From NCBI GenBank assembly GCA_024742875.1, contig JANSXP010000001.1, positions 124,001 through 188,000 on the forward strand: a stretch of 64,000 nt of DNA. Reading direction: 5' to 3'. The notes under the pieces were generated by a model, which was not told the DNA's origin, made no database searches, and saw only the letters and a list, made by a program, of their open reading frames with translations. The position numbers were made by a program, and so were the translations under genes. Source of the DNA: Planctomycetaceae bacterium (GTDB lineage: Bacteria; Planctomycetota; Planctomycetia; Planctomycetales; Planctomycetaceae). The stretch's first letter is position 1. Every line of letters begins with the position of its first letter. Below, one piece after another: positions 53,752 through 64,000 of the stretch.

Positions 53752-55242
53752 TTGTCCACTGAAAACACCGCCAATCCGGATCCTTCGACAGAAAACTCGG
53801 CCGACGCCAGGCCGGATAAGTCCCGCAAAGCGACGCTGTTGATCGTGTTTGTGGTCGTCTTCATCGACCTGCTGGGATTCGGCATCGTGCTGCCGCTGCT
53901 GCCCCGCTATGGAGCGCACTTCAACGCCTCCCGCATGCAGCTGGGTCTGCTGATGGCCTCATTCTCCGCCATGCAGTTTCTGTTTGCTCCCATCTGGGGT
54001 GCTCTCTCAGATCGCATTGGCCGCCGGCCCGTGCTGATGGTGGGCCTGCTGGGATCGACGTTTGCCTATGCCATGTTTGGTGTGGCGACGTCCCTGGGAC
54101 GCGAAGGGCAGATGCTGGGACTGGGCGCACTTTCGTGGCTGTTCATCACGCGAATCGCAGCCGGCATCGCGGGCGCAACGATTGCCACTGCCCAGGCCGT
54201 CATCGCCGACTCCACGGGCGCCAAAGGCCGCGGCAAAGGCATGGCGCTCATAGGTGCCGCGTTTGGCATCGGCTTCACGTTTGGCCCGCTCATCGGTGCC
54301 GCCTGTACGTCGTCCACCCCCACTCTGGCACTCAGTGACGCGCAGTACGCCGCGACTGTCGGCTGGGAAACGCGTGATCAGGACATGACGTCCGAGCAAC
54401 TGATCACCTGGCTCCAGGCAGAGGGTGAACTGCGGGAAGCCGATCAGGAAGCCGCCCGGGAACTGGTGGCCGAACCTCGCAAAGAAACGGACGTGAAAGC
54501 CGACCTGCTGTCTCCTCCGTCGGCGATGCCAGGCTACGTCGCCGCCATTCTGTCCGGACTCGCTTTGCTGCTTGCATTTGCCAAACTGCCGGAATCCCGC
54601 TCTGCGGGGCACAACTCTGCCGGCAGCCGACACGGCGGCATCTTTGCACTCGGTGCTGTGTTCCGGCACCTGACGGCCGGAAAATTTGCCGTCATCCTGG
54701 CGGCCATCTTTATCACCACATTCGCCTTCGCGCAGTTCGAAAGCACGTTGTCTTTGCTGACTCGAGAGTTTGGATACAGCTCAAAACGCAACTTCTATCT
54801 GTTCGCCTACATCGGAGCGATCCTGATGATAGGCCAGGGATTTCTGGTGCGACGTTTTCTGCCCAAACTGGGCGAACACAAAATGGCGCTCATTGGCGTT
54901 GTGCTGATGACGGCTGGTTTTGGTCTGCTGTCGCTGGTTGGCAATCGCACACTGCCCGTTTCTGCCCTGTGGTACATTCTGCCCGTGGTGACCATCGGCT
55001 TTTCGGCCGTCACGCCGTCTCTGCAATCGCTTCTGTCCCGATCCGCGGCGGACGATGAACAGGGGGCCGTGCTGGGAACCGGACAGTCTCTGTCGTCTCT
55101 GGCCCGAATCCTCGGCCCTTATGTGGGCATCCAGCTGCTGGATGTGTCCGTGGCAACTCCGTATTTTGCCGGGGCCGGATTGATGCTGCTTGGCGGACTG
55201 GCGGTCGCCTCCATTCGCCAGCCGGCAGCCAGCGACTCCTGA
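53752..55242 (+). CDS. Major facilitator superfamily transporter (TetA-like)
   Basis: A 496-residue, 12-helix transporter. The first helix is LLIVFVVVFIDLLGFGIVLP. Motif A GALSDRIGRRPV lies between helices 2 and 3 as in drug/proton antiporters. The loop between helices 6 and 7 is long (about 75 residues, acidic, rich in Glu/Ala). The first in-frame ATG lies well inside helix 2, so the start is the TTG at 53752. The N-terminus is polar and Asn/Ser-rich. Substrate unknown; it is an efflux-type candidate. Confidence 0.9.
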   Translation: MSTENTANPDPSTENSADARPDKSRKATLLIVFVVVFIDLLGFGIVLPLLPRYGAHFNASRMQLGLLMASFSAMQFLFAPIWGALSDRIGRRPVLMVGLLGSTFAYAMFGVATSLGREGQMLGLGALSWLFITRIAAGIAGATIATAQAVIADSTGAKGRGKGMALIGAAFGIGFTFGPLIGAACTSSTPTLALSDAQYAATVGWETRDQDMTSEQLITWLQAEGELREADQEAARELVAEPRKETDVKADLLSPPSAMPGYVAAILSGLALLLAFAKLPESRSAGHNSAGSRHGGIFALGAVFRHLTAGKFAVILAAIFITTFAFAQFESTLSLLTREFGYSSKRNFYLFAYIGAILMIGQGFLVRRFLPKLGEHKMALIGVVLMTAGFGLLSLVGNRTLPVSALWYILPVVTIGFSAVTPSLQSLLSRSAADDEQGAVLGTGQSLSSLARILGPYVGIQLLDVSVATPYFAGAGLMLLGGLAVASIRQPAASDS

Positions 55243-55464
55243 ATCCTGCCCTCATATCTGCCGCACGGCCCGTGTTCGCACGCCTGTGAGCCGGTGACAG
55301 AAGATTCGGAAAAAATGGCGGCGAATGGTCCCTGCGATGTGACACGCCCACCGGCCGCAATGGCTTTTGTCGATGAGGTCCCGGCCGTTAGACTGTAGGA
55401 CCACGACACCGGCTGGCTCCTGCGCCGGATGTTGCCTCGCCTTTGCTCAGCACCGGACCCGTTC

Positions 55465-58179
55465 ATGAAGCGTCTCCTGCCCCTGCTGTTGTTGGCTGTT
55501 TCCTGTGCCTTTTGCAGTCTCTGTTCTGCCGAAGACATCTCAGCCGGTGAAAAGCTGTTTGCCCTGAAACTCAAGCCACTGTTCACGCAGAAATGCCTGG
55601 CTTGCCACGGCGACGATCCGACCGACATAGCGGCCGGCTTCGACATGCGCACGCGCGATTCTCTCCTCGCTGGTGGTGAGTCATTTGGCGACGCTGTCGT
55701 GGTGCACGGCAAGGGCACCGAAAGCTATCTGTATCTGGTGACCACCCGCGAGGAAGAAGGTTATGAGATGCCGCCCAAAGAGTCCGAGCGGCTGACCGAA
55801 GAACAAACCTGGTGGATCCGTGACTGGATTAATGACGGGGCCCCCTGGCCCGGCGAACAGAAGATCGCCGCCATTGTCGAGGAGTACGCGGAGGGCGAAC
55901 AGGTTGCCACTTCCGGCGGTCTGGGCGAAGACTGGACGGGTCGCCGCTACAAATCGGCCGACCTGTGGGCCTATCGGCCCCCGCAGTTTTCCGTTCCACC
56001 CGAAGTTATCCATCCCGTGGACTGGTTCATCAATCGCGGCCTGCAGCAGCGACAACTGAACGCGGCCGGCACGGCCGAAACCACCGAGCTGCTGCGCCGC
56101 CTCAGCTTTGGCTTAACGGGTCTGCCGCCAGGTGGAACCGGCTGCGACCAGGCCGAACGCGCTTTTGTGAACCACTATCCGGCCACTCCCGCGAAAGCCG
56201 TTCAGCAGTACGCTGACGCACTCATGCAAACACCACACTACGGCGAGCACTTCGCACGTCAGTGGCTGGACGTGGTCCGCTACGCGGATTCCGCCGGATT
56301 TGCCAACGACTACGCCCGACCTAATGCCTGGCGATATCGCGACTATGTCGTGCGATCCTTCAACGAGGACAAACCGTACGACCAGTTCGCAAAAGAGCAG
56401 ATCGCCGGCGACGAAATGGACTGGGACAACCCGGAACATCGCATCGCCACCGGTTTTCTTCGCATGGGCCCATGGGAGCAGACCGGCATGAGCGTCTTCC
56501 GCGTCACCCGCCAGCAGTGGCTGGATGACGTCACCGACTCCGTGGGTCAGACATTCCTGGCCCACGCCATGCAGTGCTGCAAATGCCACGATCACAAATT
56601 CGATCCTCTGCCCACCCGCGATTACTACAGCATGATGGCGGTCTTCTCCACCACGCAGTTTGGCGAACCCAACACGCCCTTCCTTCCCACAGAAAACCAG
56701 GCTCGCTTTGCCGAAAGCGAGCAGTGGACCAAAGCCAAAATTGCCTCCTACAACCAGCAGCGCAAAGACCTGCAGTTCCGCGTCGCCCAGGCCCGCAAGT
56801 CGGAAGATGGTGACGCCAAAACGGGAGACAACGGACTGGATCCCGGCGACGAAGCGTCCCTGGCACGGATGGGCAAAAACATCAGTCGTCACACATGGGA
56901 ACTGGACAAAACCCGTCCCATTGCCTTCAGCGTGTTCACCGGCAAAACCATTGAACGCAAAAACGTGGCCAACCGACTGCTTGTGCCCACCAACCGCTGG
57001 GCCAAAGGCTACATCGAGCAGGACACCATCCTCACCGGCGGTGATGCCTACACGCGTGGCGCCGCCGTCACTCCCGGTGCCCTTTCGGCTGCCGAATCTC
57101 TCGGAAAAATGCCCCCGCTGTCCTTTCCTGACGGTCAGGGAAAACGTCGTCTGGCACTCGCAGAATGGATCGTCCACCCCTCCAATCCCCTGACCGCCCG
57201 CGTCATCGTCAACCGTGTCTGGTCGTGGCACTTCGGAACGGGTCTTGCCGGAAATCCCAACAACTTTGGCGCCACCGGCAAACCGCCCACTCATCCCGAA
57301 CTGCTCGACTATCTGGCTAATCGCTTCATGCAGGACGGCTGGTCCATCCGCAAACTCAATCAGCTCATTGTCACCTCCGTCGCCTACCGCCGCAGCACCC
57401 GCCACCCAAACCCTGCCGACTTCGCCTCCAAAGATCCCCGCAACGAAGCCTATGCCACGTTCCGACCACGCCGCCTCACGGCCGAAGAACTCCGCGATGC
57501 CATGCTGGCCGTCAGCGGCGAACTGAACCCGGAAATCGGCGGCATCCCCTGCCGACCAGACATCAACCTCGAAGTCGCCATGCAGCCTCGCCAAATCATG
57601 GGCGGCACCGCGTCTGTCTACGAACCCGATCCCCTCCCCACCCAGCGCAACCGCCGAACCCTCTACGCCGAAAAGATTCGCGGCCTCCGCGATCCCTTCA
57701 TGGAAGCCTTCAACCAGCCCGGGCCTGACAAATCGTGCGAACTGCGCGAAACATCTACGGTTGCCCCTCAGGCCCTTACCCTCTTCAACTCCACTGAAGT
57801 CCAGGACCGCGCTCTGGGCCTCGCCGTGCGCCTTCTCGCCGCCCAACAGAAGGACTCCCAAACGATCGACCAGCTCTTTCAGCGGGCCCTGGCACGACCT
57901 CCATCCCCCGCCGAATCCCAGGCGTGCCTCGACCACTGGCACACCTCCACCACCCGCGAACAGGGCAAAACCTACGAACCCATCGCCCTCCCCGCCGAAA
58001 TCACCCGCACCGTCATGGCCGAAAAAACGGGCGAACCATACAACTTCATCGAAGTCATGCCCGCTTACCAAAACTACACCCCCGATACCCAGCCCTCCGA
58101 CGTCAGCCCCCGCACACGAGGCCTCGCCCAGGTCTGCCTCGTCCTCTTCAACCTCAACGAATTCGCCTACCTCGACTAA
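55465..58179 (+). CDS. DUF1549/DUF1553 secreted planctomycete cytochrome-like protein
   Basis: A 904-residue protein. The start at 55465 (MKRLLPLLLLAVSCAFCSLC) has a signal peptide. The N-terminal PSCyt1 heme site is CLACHGDD. DUF1549 follows (ELLRRLSFGLTGLPPGG, HFARQWLDVVRYADSAGFAN). A second CxxCH is in MQCCKCHDHKFDPLPTRDY. DUF1553 occupies the last third (LAEWIVHPSNPLTARVIVNR, FNSTEVQDRALGLAVRLLA). A DUF1501 gene, its usual downstream partner, is absent: the gene ends directly on a repeat array. The ORF stops 2 bases before the first repeat unit. Confidence 0.93.
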   Translation: MKRLLPLLLLAVSCAFCSLCSAEDISAGEKLFALKLKPLFTQKCLACHGDDPTDIAAGFDMRTRDSLLAGGESFGDAVVVHGKGTESYLYLVTTREEEGYEMPPKESERLTEEQTWWIRDWINDGAPWPGEQKIAAIVEEYAEGEQVATSGGLGEDWTGRRYKSADLWAYRPPQFSVPPEVIHPVDWFINRGLQQRQLNAAGTAETTELLRRLSFGLTGLPPGGTGCDQAERAFVNHYPATPAKAVQQYADALMQTPHYGEHFARQWLDVVRYADSAGFANDYARPNAWRYRDYVVRSFNEDKPYDQFAKEQIAGDEMDWDNPEHRIATGFLRMGPWEQTGMSVFRVTRQQWLDDVTDSVGQTFLAHAMQCCKCHDHKFDPLPTRDYYSMMAVFSTTQFGEPNTPFLPTENQARFAESEQWTKAKIASYNQQRKDLQFRVAQARKSEDGDAKTGDNGLDPGDEASLARMGKNISRHTWELDKTRPIAFSVFTGKTIERKNVANRLLVPTNRWAKGYIEQDTILTGGDAYTRGAAVTPGALSAAESLGKMPPLSFPDGQGKRRLALAEWIVHPSNPLTARVIVNRVWSWHFGTGLAGNPNNFGATGKPPTHPELLDYLANRFMQDGWSIRKLNQLIVTSVAYRRSTRHPNPADFASKDPRNEAYATFRPRRLTAEELRDAMLAVSGELNPEIGGIPCRPDINLEVAMQPRQIMGGTASVYEPDPLPTQRNRRTLYAEKIRGLRDPFMEAFNQPGPDKSCELRETSTVAPQALTLFNSTEVQDRALGLAVRLLAAQQKDSQTIDQLFQRALARPPSPAESQACLDHWHTSTTREQGKTYEPIALPAEITRTVMAEKTGEPYNFIEVMPAYQNYTPDTQPSDVSPRTRGLAQVCLVLFNLNEFAYLD

Positions 58180-58180
58180 T

Positions 58181-58340
58181 GCCGCGAGTCGCGGCGGACC
58201 GTGGCGTGGGGGAGACGACGCTGCGTGGGGCGTCTCTGCGCCGAGGCGCTCGCGGCCGCGAGTCGCGGCGGACTATGGCGTGGGATAGCCGATTCGTGTG
58301 GGACGTCTCTCCGCCGAGTCGCTCGCGTTGCTCGCTACGA
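58181..58340 (+). repeat. REP-like units A and B (direct orientation)
   Basis: Two units (58181-58254 and 58255-58340) begin with the palindrome CCGCGAGTCGCGG (58182-58194, 58256-58268), followed by GGAC, then TGGCGTGGG and a second half with GTGGGACGTCTCT or a close variant. The first unit begins one base after the DUF1549 stop codon. Confidence 0.8.
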
Positions 58341-58638
58341 CAACTGGGTTAGCACCGCGCTTGCATTGTGGGGGACGCACGGTGGTGTGCAGAAAGAGAT
58401 GTCTGCAGTCGTTTCACACGAGCTGTCAGCGGCGCTGTCCGTCAGCTCGGTATGAATGTGGTCCGGGCGTCACCTGAGACATCGTGCCGACGCTATTGGT
58501 GCTGGTCACAGCACGATTCGATGGGATCGACATACATCCTGACAGCCTCGCCAATGGCTCGGGTTAAACGAGTGCAGAAGATCGCGACACGCGCGTGACG
58601 CGCACCTCACGATCCAAGCGCGGAGCCACCTCAATTGA
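58341..58638. other. Unique core between the inverted repeat pairs
   Basis: About 300 bases that resemble neither the repeats nor any recognised gene. The frames across it are shadows or repeat-derived. With its flanking inverted pairs it could be the core of a MITE-like element. Confidence 0.4.
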
Positions 58639-58798
58639 CGCAGCGAGCAACGCGAGCAACCCGGCGGAGAGACGCCCCACGCAGCATCGACCACCCAACG
58701 CCATAGTCCGCCGCGACTCGCGGCCGCGAGCGAGCCGGCGCAGAGACGTCCCACGCAGCTTCGACTATCCCACGCCATGGTCCGCCGCGACTCGCGGC
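58639..58798 (-). repeat. REP-like units C and D (inverted relative to A and B)
   Basis: Two units on the opposite strand carry the same palindrome at 58711-58723 and 58785-58797. Unit D overlaps the end of the UvrA reading frame: the last eleven residues and the TAG stop are repeat sequence. Confidence 0.8.
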
Positions 58799-61700
58799 AG
58801 AAGAGATTTGGAGATTTGGGAGGGTGAGGTGAAGCGGAGGCGGACGGCGTCGGTGTTGGATTGTCGGGCGGGTTTGATTTCCTGGTCGACGCCAAATTCG
58901 GCGACGGCGCCGATGGTGACGCTGTCTTTTGGGACAAAGACGATCAGGTCGACGCCGTCTTTGCGTTTGGTGTGCAGTTCGGCGACGGGGTTGCCGCTGG
59001 CATTTTTCCAGACAATTTTGCTGCGGGCGTCAAAGCCGGGGGTGGCGTTTTTGAAGTGGGCTTCGACGGGTGCCAGGAGCGCTTCGACGGTGTTGAAGTC
59101 CCAGGCAAGGCGTTTGGGCAGCCCTTTTTTCATGACGTGCCATTTGCGGCCGAGGACTTTCCAGGGGGTGAGGTCATCGGGGTTGGCTTTGTCTTTGAGG
59201 GCCTGGGCGAGGTGTCCTTCGACGGCGGCGGCGAGGATACGGCGGAAGGTGGGCGTGTCAATTTCGGCCTTCTTCCAGACTTTGATGGTAACTTCCTGCC
59301 ATGGAGTTTTGAGGTTGCGGACTTTGACGCGGGGCGACTGGTTGTAGTATTCGATTTCCTCGATGTCGTCGATGGGGGTGAGTGCCAGGTCCGCGGCGAG
59401 TTGTTTCTGGTCGAAAGTGCCTTTTTTGACGCGGAAGCAAAAGACAAGAATCCACTCGTGTCCGGTACGTGCGTGCAGCAGCCAGCCCATGCCGCCTTTC
59501 GATTTGACTTCGACGGTGGAACGATCGCCCCAGTTGACGGGTTTGAGACGGTCGTCTTTGGCCAGCAGATCGACGACAAACTGGAGCGCCTGTCCGTCCC
59601 AGCGGCAGCGGCTGCCGTCGTGGCTGAGGCATTGCTGGGTGTGCCATTTCTGCCCGTCAACTTCCCAGGGGAGTTGTGCGGATTTGCCAAGCTGATCGAC
59701 ACTGAGGTCGCCCGATTTTTTGCGTGCCGCTTCGGCCACGTCAAACACGGCAATGTCGCCGGATTGTGATTCGGCGAGGACGGGCTCCAGCAGTTCGCCC
59801 GTCCAGGAGCGGAGGCGGGCTTTCGCTTTGCTTTTGGCCTGTTTTTTGGCGTAGGCGACCACATCTTCCGGCGTACCGGCGGTGACAATCTGTCCGCCCC
59901 CAGCGCCCGCTTCGGGGCCCAGGTCGATGAGCCAGTCGGCCACTTTGATGACGTCCAGGTTGTGTTCGATCACGACGACTGTGTTGCCCTGTTCGACCAG
60001 GCTTTGCAGCACGGCCAGCAGTTTGGCGATGTCGTCAAAGTGCAGGCCGGTGGTGGGTTCATCGAGCAGATACAGTGAGCGGCCCTGATTGGGTTTGGCC
60101 AGTTCGGCGGCCAGTTTGATGCGCTGGGCTTCGCCGCCGGAGAGCGTGGGTGCGGGCTGTCCGAGGGTGAGGTAGCCCAGGCCGATCGCGTTGAGGGTGG
60201 CCAGAGGGGCGCGAATTTTGGGCACGTTGGAGAAAACGTCGAGCGCTTTTTCGATCGGCATTTCCAGCACGTCGGCGATGCTGTGTCCGTTGAACTGCAC
60301 GGCCAGTGTCTCGGCGTTGTAGCGTTTTCCGCGGCAGGTTGTGCATTCGACCCAGACGTCGGGCAGAAAGTGCATTTCGATTTTCTGCTGGCCCATGCCT
60401 TCGCAGTCTTCACAGCGTCCGCCGGCGCGGTTGAAGCTGAAGCGTCCGGGGCCGTAACCGCGGACTTTGGAATCGGGCAGTTTGGTAAACAGACTGCGAA
60501 TGTGCTCGAACACGCCCGTGTAGGTGGCGGGGTTGGAGGCGGGCGTATTGCCGATGGGGTTTTGATCGACGACGACGAGTTTGGACAGGTGCTCGATGCC
60601 GAGCAGGTCTTTGTGAGGTCCGGGCGCGTCGGTGGTGAGGTTGAGTTTGCGACCAACGGCGCGGGAGAGGGTGTTCATGACGAGTGAACTCTTTCCGCTG
60701 CCGCTGACACCCGTGATGCAGGTGAGTGTGCCCAGGGGAATTCGCAGATCGACGTCCCGCAGGTTGTTCTGGCTGGCGGCGAGCAGTTCCAGCCAGTGGC
60801 CCGGGGTGTCTTCTGTGGCCCCGGCGGCTGATCGACGGCCTGTGGGCACAGGAATGCCCTCTTTGCCGCTGAGGTATTTGCCGGTGAGTGAAGCACCGGG
60901 GCGGCGTCCCAGTTGTTTGGGTGTGCCCTCGGCCACAACGGTTCCGCCCAGGCGACCGGAACCTGGTCCAAAGTCGAACAGGCGATCGGCGGCTTCCAGC
61001 ACTTCACGATCGTGCTCGACCAGCAGGACCGTATTGCCGAGGTCACGCAGGCGATGCAGAGCGGACAGCAGGCGGCCATTGTCACGGGGATGCAGGCCGA
61101 TGGTCGGTTCATCGAGCACGTACAGGACGCCGGTGAGCGAGCGACCCACCTGGCCGGCCAGGCGGATTCGCTGCGATTCGCCACCAGACAGGGTGGGCAT
61201 GGAGCGATCCATGGTCAGGTAGTTCAGGCCAACGTCCACCAGGAAGGTGAGTCGATGAATGCTCTCAGTCAGCAGATCGCCCGCGATTTGCTTCTGGGCT
61301 TTGGTCAGACGCAGTGTCTTCAGAAAGGCGAGCGCTTTCTCCAGCGGCATGCGGCACAGTTGAGGGAGCGTGGTGCTTTTGAGCTGCACGTGCCCCGTAA
61401 CATCCTGCAGTCGTGTGCCGTTGCAGACGCTGCAGTCTTTTTCGCCCGCCATCTCCATCAGCGAGCGGCGGTGAGAATAGGACAATCGCGCGGCAGATTC
61501 GATGGAGGGGTACAAACCGCGATAGCGGAAACGGTAGCCGGAGTGGGGGGCGGTCGATTTGGTGCTTTTGGCGGCGGCAACGTTGACCCAGCGATCTTCG
61601 TCGCCGTACAGAATGATGCGCTGCTGTTCGGCGGTCAGCAGATACCATGGTTGATCGAGAGGGATGGAGAATTCGGCGGCCAGTGCTTTGAGCAGCCGCC

Positions 61701-64000
61701 GGAATTCGGCATTGGTGGCCGGATTGGGCCATGCGCCCACCGCGCCGTCGAGCAAAGATCGTTCGGGGCTGGTGACCAGCAGTGACTGATTGGCGCCGTA
61801 TTCGGTTCCCAGACCTTCGCACGACCAGCACCAGCCCAGCGGACTGTTGAAGCTGAACTGCTGGGGGGTGGGTTGTTCGTAGCTGTAGCCGCAGTCCAGA
61901 CACGATAAGTGCAGACTGAAGATGTGGTCTTCCCATTCGTCTTCGCTGCTGTCGGCATCGACAACAGCCACGCGAATGACGCCTTTGCCCAGATCGAGGG
62001 CCGATTCCACAGAATCCGTGATGCGGCCGCGCTGTTTACGATCGACCACCACGCGGTCGACGATCACTTCCAGCTCGTGCTCGCGGCGATGATCAATTTT
62101 GGGGGCGTCGTCAATGTTGTAGGTCGTGCCATCGACGCGCAGTCGGGTGTAGCCGTTTTTCTGCAGCCGCTCGTAGACCGTGTCGTAGGTTGTGTGGTGG
62201 TCGACATCGATGGGGGACAGCAGCAGTAGTTTAGCGCGCGCGGGGAGCTTGAGAATGGCTTCCACGATTTCGTCGGTTGTCTGCTTTTGCGCCGGCTGGC
62301 CGCACGTCGGGCAGTGAACGGTACCCAGCCGCGCGTAGAGCACCCGCAGATAGTCATAGATTTCTGTGACCGTGCCCACGGTGGATCGCGGTGTGGCGCC
62401 GACCGTTTTTTGCTCAATGGCGATGGCCGGGCTGAGTCCCTGAATGCTGTCCACGCGAGGTTTGGGCATCTGACCGAGAAACTGCCGCGCGTAGGCCGAT
62501 AGACTTTCAACGTAGCGGCGTTGTCCTTCGGCGTAGAGCGTGTCCATGGCCAGGGACGTTTTGCCGCTGCCGCTGGGACCGCAGAAAACGCTCATCTCTC
62601 CCCGAGGCACGTTGACGTCCACGCTCTGCAGATTGTGCTGCGCGGCACCGCTGATCTGAATCCGCTGGCTAAAGACGAATGGGTCGGCTTTGGATTTGCC
62701 GCTTTGTGATTTGCGGCTGCCGGCCAGAGGTTTCATGCCGGGAAGCACGCTACGAAGAGCGGCCCCTGTATGTGACTGTTTGCACCGGGCCACGGTTTCC
62801 GGCGTTCCCTCGCAGACCACCGTGCCCCCGCCAGCGCCGCCCTCGGGCCCCATGTCGATGATCCAGTCAGCCGTCTTGATGACGTCCAGATTGTGTTCCA
62901 CCACGATGACCGTGTTGCCGCGTTCCACAAAACCGTGGAGGACCTCAAGCAGCTTGTGCACGTCGGCAAAGTGCAGGCCGGTGGTGGGTTCGTCCAGCAG
63001 ATACAGGGTCTGTCCGGTCGAGCGTTTTCCAAGTTCGCGGGCGAGTTTGATCCGCTGTGCTTCACCGCCGGAAAGTGTGGGAGAGGGCTGGCCGAGCTGC
63101 ATGTAGTCCAGCCCGACATCGATCAGGGTCTGCAGCAGTTTTTGAATTTTGGGCACGTTTTCAAAGATCGGCAGGGCGTCGCGGATCTCCATGTTGAGGA
63201 CGTCGGCGATGCTGTGATCTTTATATTTGACCTCCAGTGTTTCGTGACTGAAGCGACGGCCCTCGCAGACGTCGCACGGCACCCAAATGTCCGCCAGAAA
63301 GTCCATCTCCAGTTTCGTGGCCCCGTGACCTTCACACGCTTCGCAGCGACCGCCGGACACGTTGAAACTGAATCGTCCCGGCTTGTAGCCCCGCATTCTG
63401 GATTGCGGCAGCGCGGTATACAGCTTGCGGATTTCATCGAAGACTTTGACGTAGGTGGCTGGGTTGCTGCGGGGCGTGCGACCAATGGGTGACTGATCGA
63501 TATCAATGGCTTTGTCGATTTTGGCCAGCCCGTTGATACGATCGTGCGGGCCGGGATCTCCATTGCCTCGGTTGACGTCCCGATTGAGCGTCTGCCACAG
63601 AATGTCTTTGGTGAGCGAGCTTTTGCCACTGCCGCTGACACCTGTCACGCACACGAAGCGTCCCAGAGGAAAGCGGACATCAACGCCTTTGAGGTTATTG
63701 TGACGCGCGTTTTTGACCGTGATAAAATCTTTGGTGCCCGCGACCGTATCCGTGGCCTGCGCACCTTTGGTGGTCGCCTTCTTTTTGGTCGCTTTCTTCT
63801 TTGCCGCTTTGGCGTCTGCCCCGCGACGCTGCGTGGGGACGTCAATACTGAGACGGCCACTCAGATACTGACCGGTGACACTGCGTTTGCTTTTGAGTAC
63901 ATCGTTGACGGAGCCTTCCACGACAAGTTCGCCCCCGCGAATGCCGGGTCCTGGGCCAAAGTCCACCACATGATCGGCCGCCCGCATGGTCTCTTCGTCG
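58765..64000 (-). CDS. uvrA: Tandem-fused UvrA excinuclease subunit with C-terminal extension (5' end missing)
   Basis: The visible 1745 residues begin inside the H-loop of a first ABC domain ([17 protein letters not shown]). Then come a complete second ABC domain (Walker [11 protein letters not shown], zinc pairs CEACEGHG and CDVCEGRRF, signature [28 protein letters not shown]). At about 62.69 kb a second UvrA copy starts (ISGAAQHNL, then [20 protein letters not shown]). It has its own zinc motifs ([26 protein letters not shown]) and signatures ([30 protein letters not shown]). The two copies are one chain. From about 59.82 kb a C-terminal region of some 345 residues has no similarity I recognise. 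The final [11 protein letters not shown] is encoded by the intergenic repeat. UvrA finds bulky DNA lesions with UvrB; fused-dimer forms exist in some planctomycetes. Confidence 0.93.
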   Translation of the reverse strand, partial: DEETMRAADHVVDFGPGPGIRGGELVVEGSVNDVLKSKRSVTGQYLSGRLSIDVPTQRRGADAKAAKKKATKKKATTKGAQATDTVAGTKDFITVKNARHNNLKGVDVRFPLGRFVCVTGVSGSGKSSLTKDILWQTLNRDVNRGNGDPGPHDRINGLAKIDKAIDIDQSPIGRTPRSNPATYVKVFDEIRKLYTALPQSRMRGYKPGRFSFNVSGGRCEACEGHGATKLEMDFLADIWVPCDVCEGRRFSHETLEVKYKDHSIADVLNMEIRDALPIFENVPKIQKLLQTLIDVGLDYMQLGQPSPTLSGGEAQRIKLARELGKRSTGQTLYLLDEPTTGLHFADVHKLLEVLHGFVERGNTVIVVEHNLDVIKTADWIIDMGPEGGAGGGTVVCEGTPETVARCKQSHTGAALRSVLPGMKPLAGSRKSQSGKSKADPFVFSQRIQISGAAQHNLQSVDVNVPRGEMSVFCGPSGSGKTSLAMDTLYAEGQRRYVESLSAYARQFLGQMPKPRVDSIQGLSPAIAIEQKTVGATPRSTVGTVTEIYDYLRVLYARLGTVHCPTCGQPAQKQTTDEIVEAILKLPARAKLLLLSPIDVDHHTTYDTVYERLQKNGYTRLRVDGTTYNIDDAPKIDHRREHELEVIVDRVVVDRKQRGRITDSVESALDLGKGVIRVAVVDADSSEDEWEDHIFSLHLSCLDCGYSYEQPTPQQFSFNSPLGWCWSCEGLGTEYGANQSLLVTSPERSLLDGAVGAWPNPATNAEFRRLLKALAAEFSIPLDQPWYLLTAEQQRIILYGDEDRWVNVAAAKSTKSTAPHSGYRFRYRGLYPSIESAARLSYSHRRSLMEMAGEKDCSVCNGTRLQDVTGHVQLKSTTLPQLCRMPLEKALAFLKTLRLTKAQKQIAGDLLTESIHRLTFLVDVGLNYLTMDRSMPTLSGGESQRIRLAGQVGRSLTGVLYVLDEPTIGLHPRDNGRLLSALHRLRDLGNTVLLVEHDREVLEAADRLFDFGPGSGRLGGTVVAEGTPKQLGRRPGASLTGKYLSGKEGIPVPTGRRSAAGATEDTPGHWLELLAASQNNLRDVDLRIPLGTLTCITGVSGSGKSSLVMNTLSRAVGRKLNLTTDAPGPHKDLLGIEHLSKLVVVDQNPIGNTPASNPATYTGVFEHIRSLFTKLPDSKVRGYGPGRFSFNRAGGRCEDCEGMGQQKIEMHFLPDVWVECTTCRGKRYNAETLAVQFNGHSIADVLEMPIEKALDVFSNVPKIRAPLATLNAIGLGYLTLGQPAPTLSGGEAQRIKLAAELAKPNQGRSLYLLDEPTTGLHFDDIAKLLAVLQSLVEQGNTVVVIEHNLDVIKVADWLIDLGPEAGAGGGQIVTAGTPEDVVAYAKKQAKSKAKARLRSWTGELLEPVLAESQSGDIAVFDVAEAARKKSGDLSVDQLGKSAQLPWEVDGQKWHTQQCLSHDGSRCRWDGQALQFVVDLLAKDDRLKPVNWGDRSTVEVKSKGGMGWLLHARTGHEWILVFCFRVKKGTFDQKQLAADLALTPIDDIEEIEYYNQSPRVKVRNLKTPWQEVTIKVWKKAEIDTPTFRRILAAAVEGHLAQALKDKANPDDLTPWKVLGRKWHVMKKGLPKRLAWDFNTVEALLAPVEAHFKNATPGFDARSKIVWKNASGNPVAELHTKRKDGVDLIVFVPKDSVTIGAVAEFGVDQEIKPARQSNTDAVRLRFTSPSQISKSLLPRVAADHGVG

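Noticed and set aside
56113-58071. 652-codon open frame on the minus strand opposite the DUF1549 gene
   Set aside because: It mirrors the codons of a clearly real gene, has no Shine-Dalgarno or signal, and reads as Gly/Val/Phe-rich antisense sequence.

Overview
The window is chromosomal DNA from a GC-rich planctomycete, most likely order Planctomycetales. Supporting markers are a heme-binding DUF1587/1592/1588/1585 protein paired with a DUF1552 protein, a DUF1549/DUF1553 cytochrome-type protein, two secreted sulfatases, a BBP2-like beta-barrel protein, two secreted proteins with an N-terminal LEPR-XLL-like motif, a Ser/Thr kinase with TPRs, and a tandem-fused UvrA. No rRNA, tRNA, CRISPR array, intact insertion sequence or prophage was recognised. 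Both ends cut through genes: the left end lacks the 3' part of a large secreted protein, and the right end lacks the N-terminus of UvrA.

Layout. 1-10.6 kb (minus strand): large secreted protein, VOC protein, sulfatase, polytopic membrane protein, a 0.7 kb gene-free stretch, a Ser/Thr kinase and a potassium channel. 10.7-18.8 kb: a small hypothetical, an amidohydrolase, the overlapping DUF1592 and DUF1552 pair, an ankyrin protein and a very cysteine-rich secreted protein with a clear terminator. 18.8-26 kb: an orphan HyuB; an EF-hand protein, response regulator and histidine kinase operon; and, on the other strand, an ECF sigma, short PspA-like and four-TM protein cassette. 26-30.4 kb (minus): recO, a BamD-like lipoprotein and an LptE-like lipoprotein packed as an operon, then the BBP2-like protein with its own terminator. 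30.9-38.3 kb: type 4/5-like uracil-DNA glycosylase, CBS protein, TPR-metallopeptidase and a 968-residue secreted protein. 38.6-42.3 kb: a BlaI repressor and a BlaR1-like M56 protease fused to POTRA-like and secretin-like segments, with a promoter carrying two operator dyads and a terminator. 42.5-55.2 kb: second sulfatase, subtilase with eight C-terminal repeats, ABC exporter, ApbE, DoxX-like protein, Gfo/Idh/MocA oxidoreductase and an MFS transporter. 55.5-64 kb: DUF1549/DUF1553 protein, a 0.6 kb inverted array of REP-like repeats, and the fused UvrA.

Functionally this is an envelope and polysaccharide-degradation neighbourhood (sulfatases, Planctomycete-type cytochromes, oxidoreductase, outer-membrane assembly) with several signal-sensing modules: kinase, two-component system, ECF sigma and BlaI/BlaR. 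The most unusual items are the BlaR1-secretin fusion with its self-contained operator architecture, the REP-like array that supplies the uvrA stop codon, the CC-repeat secreted protein, and the UvrA tandem fusion with an unrecognised C-terminal extension. Function calls come from reading motifs; no database search was run.
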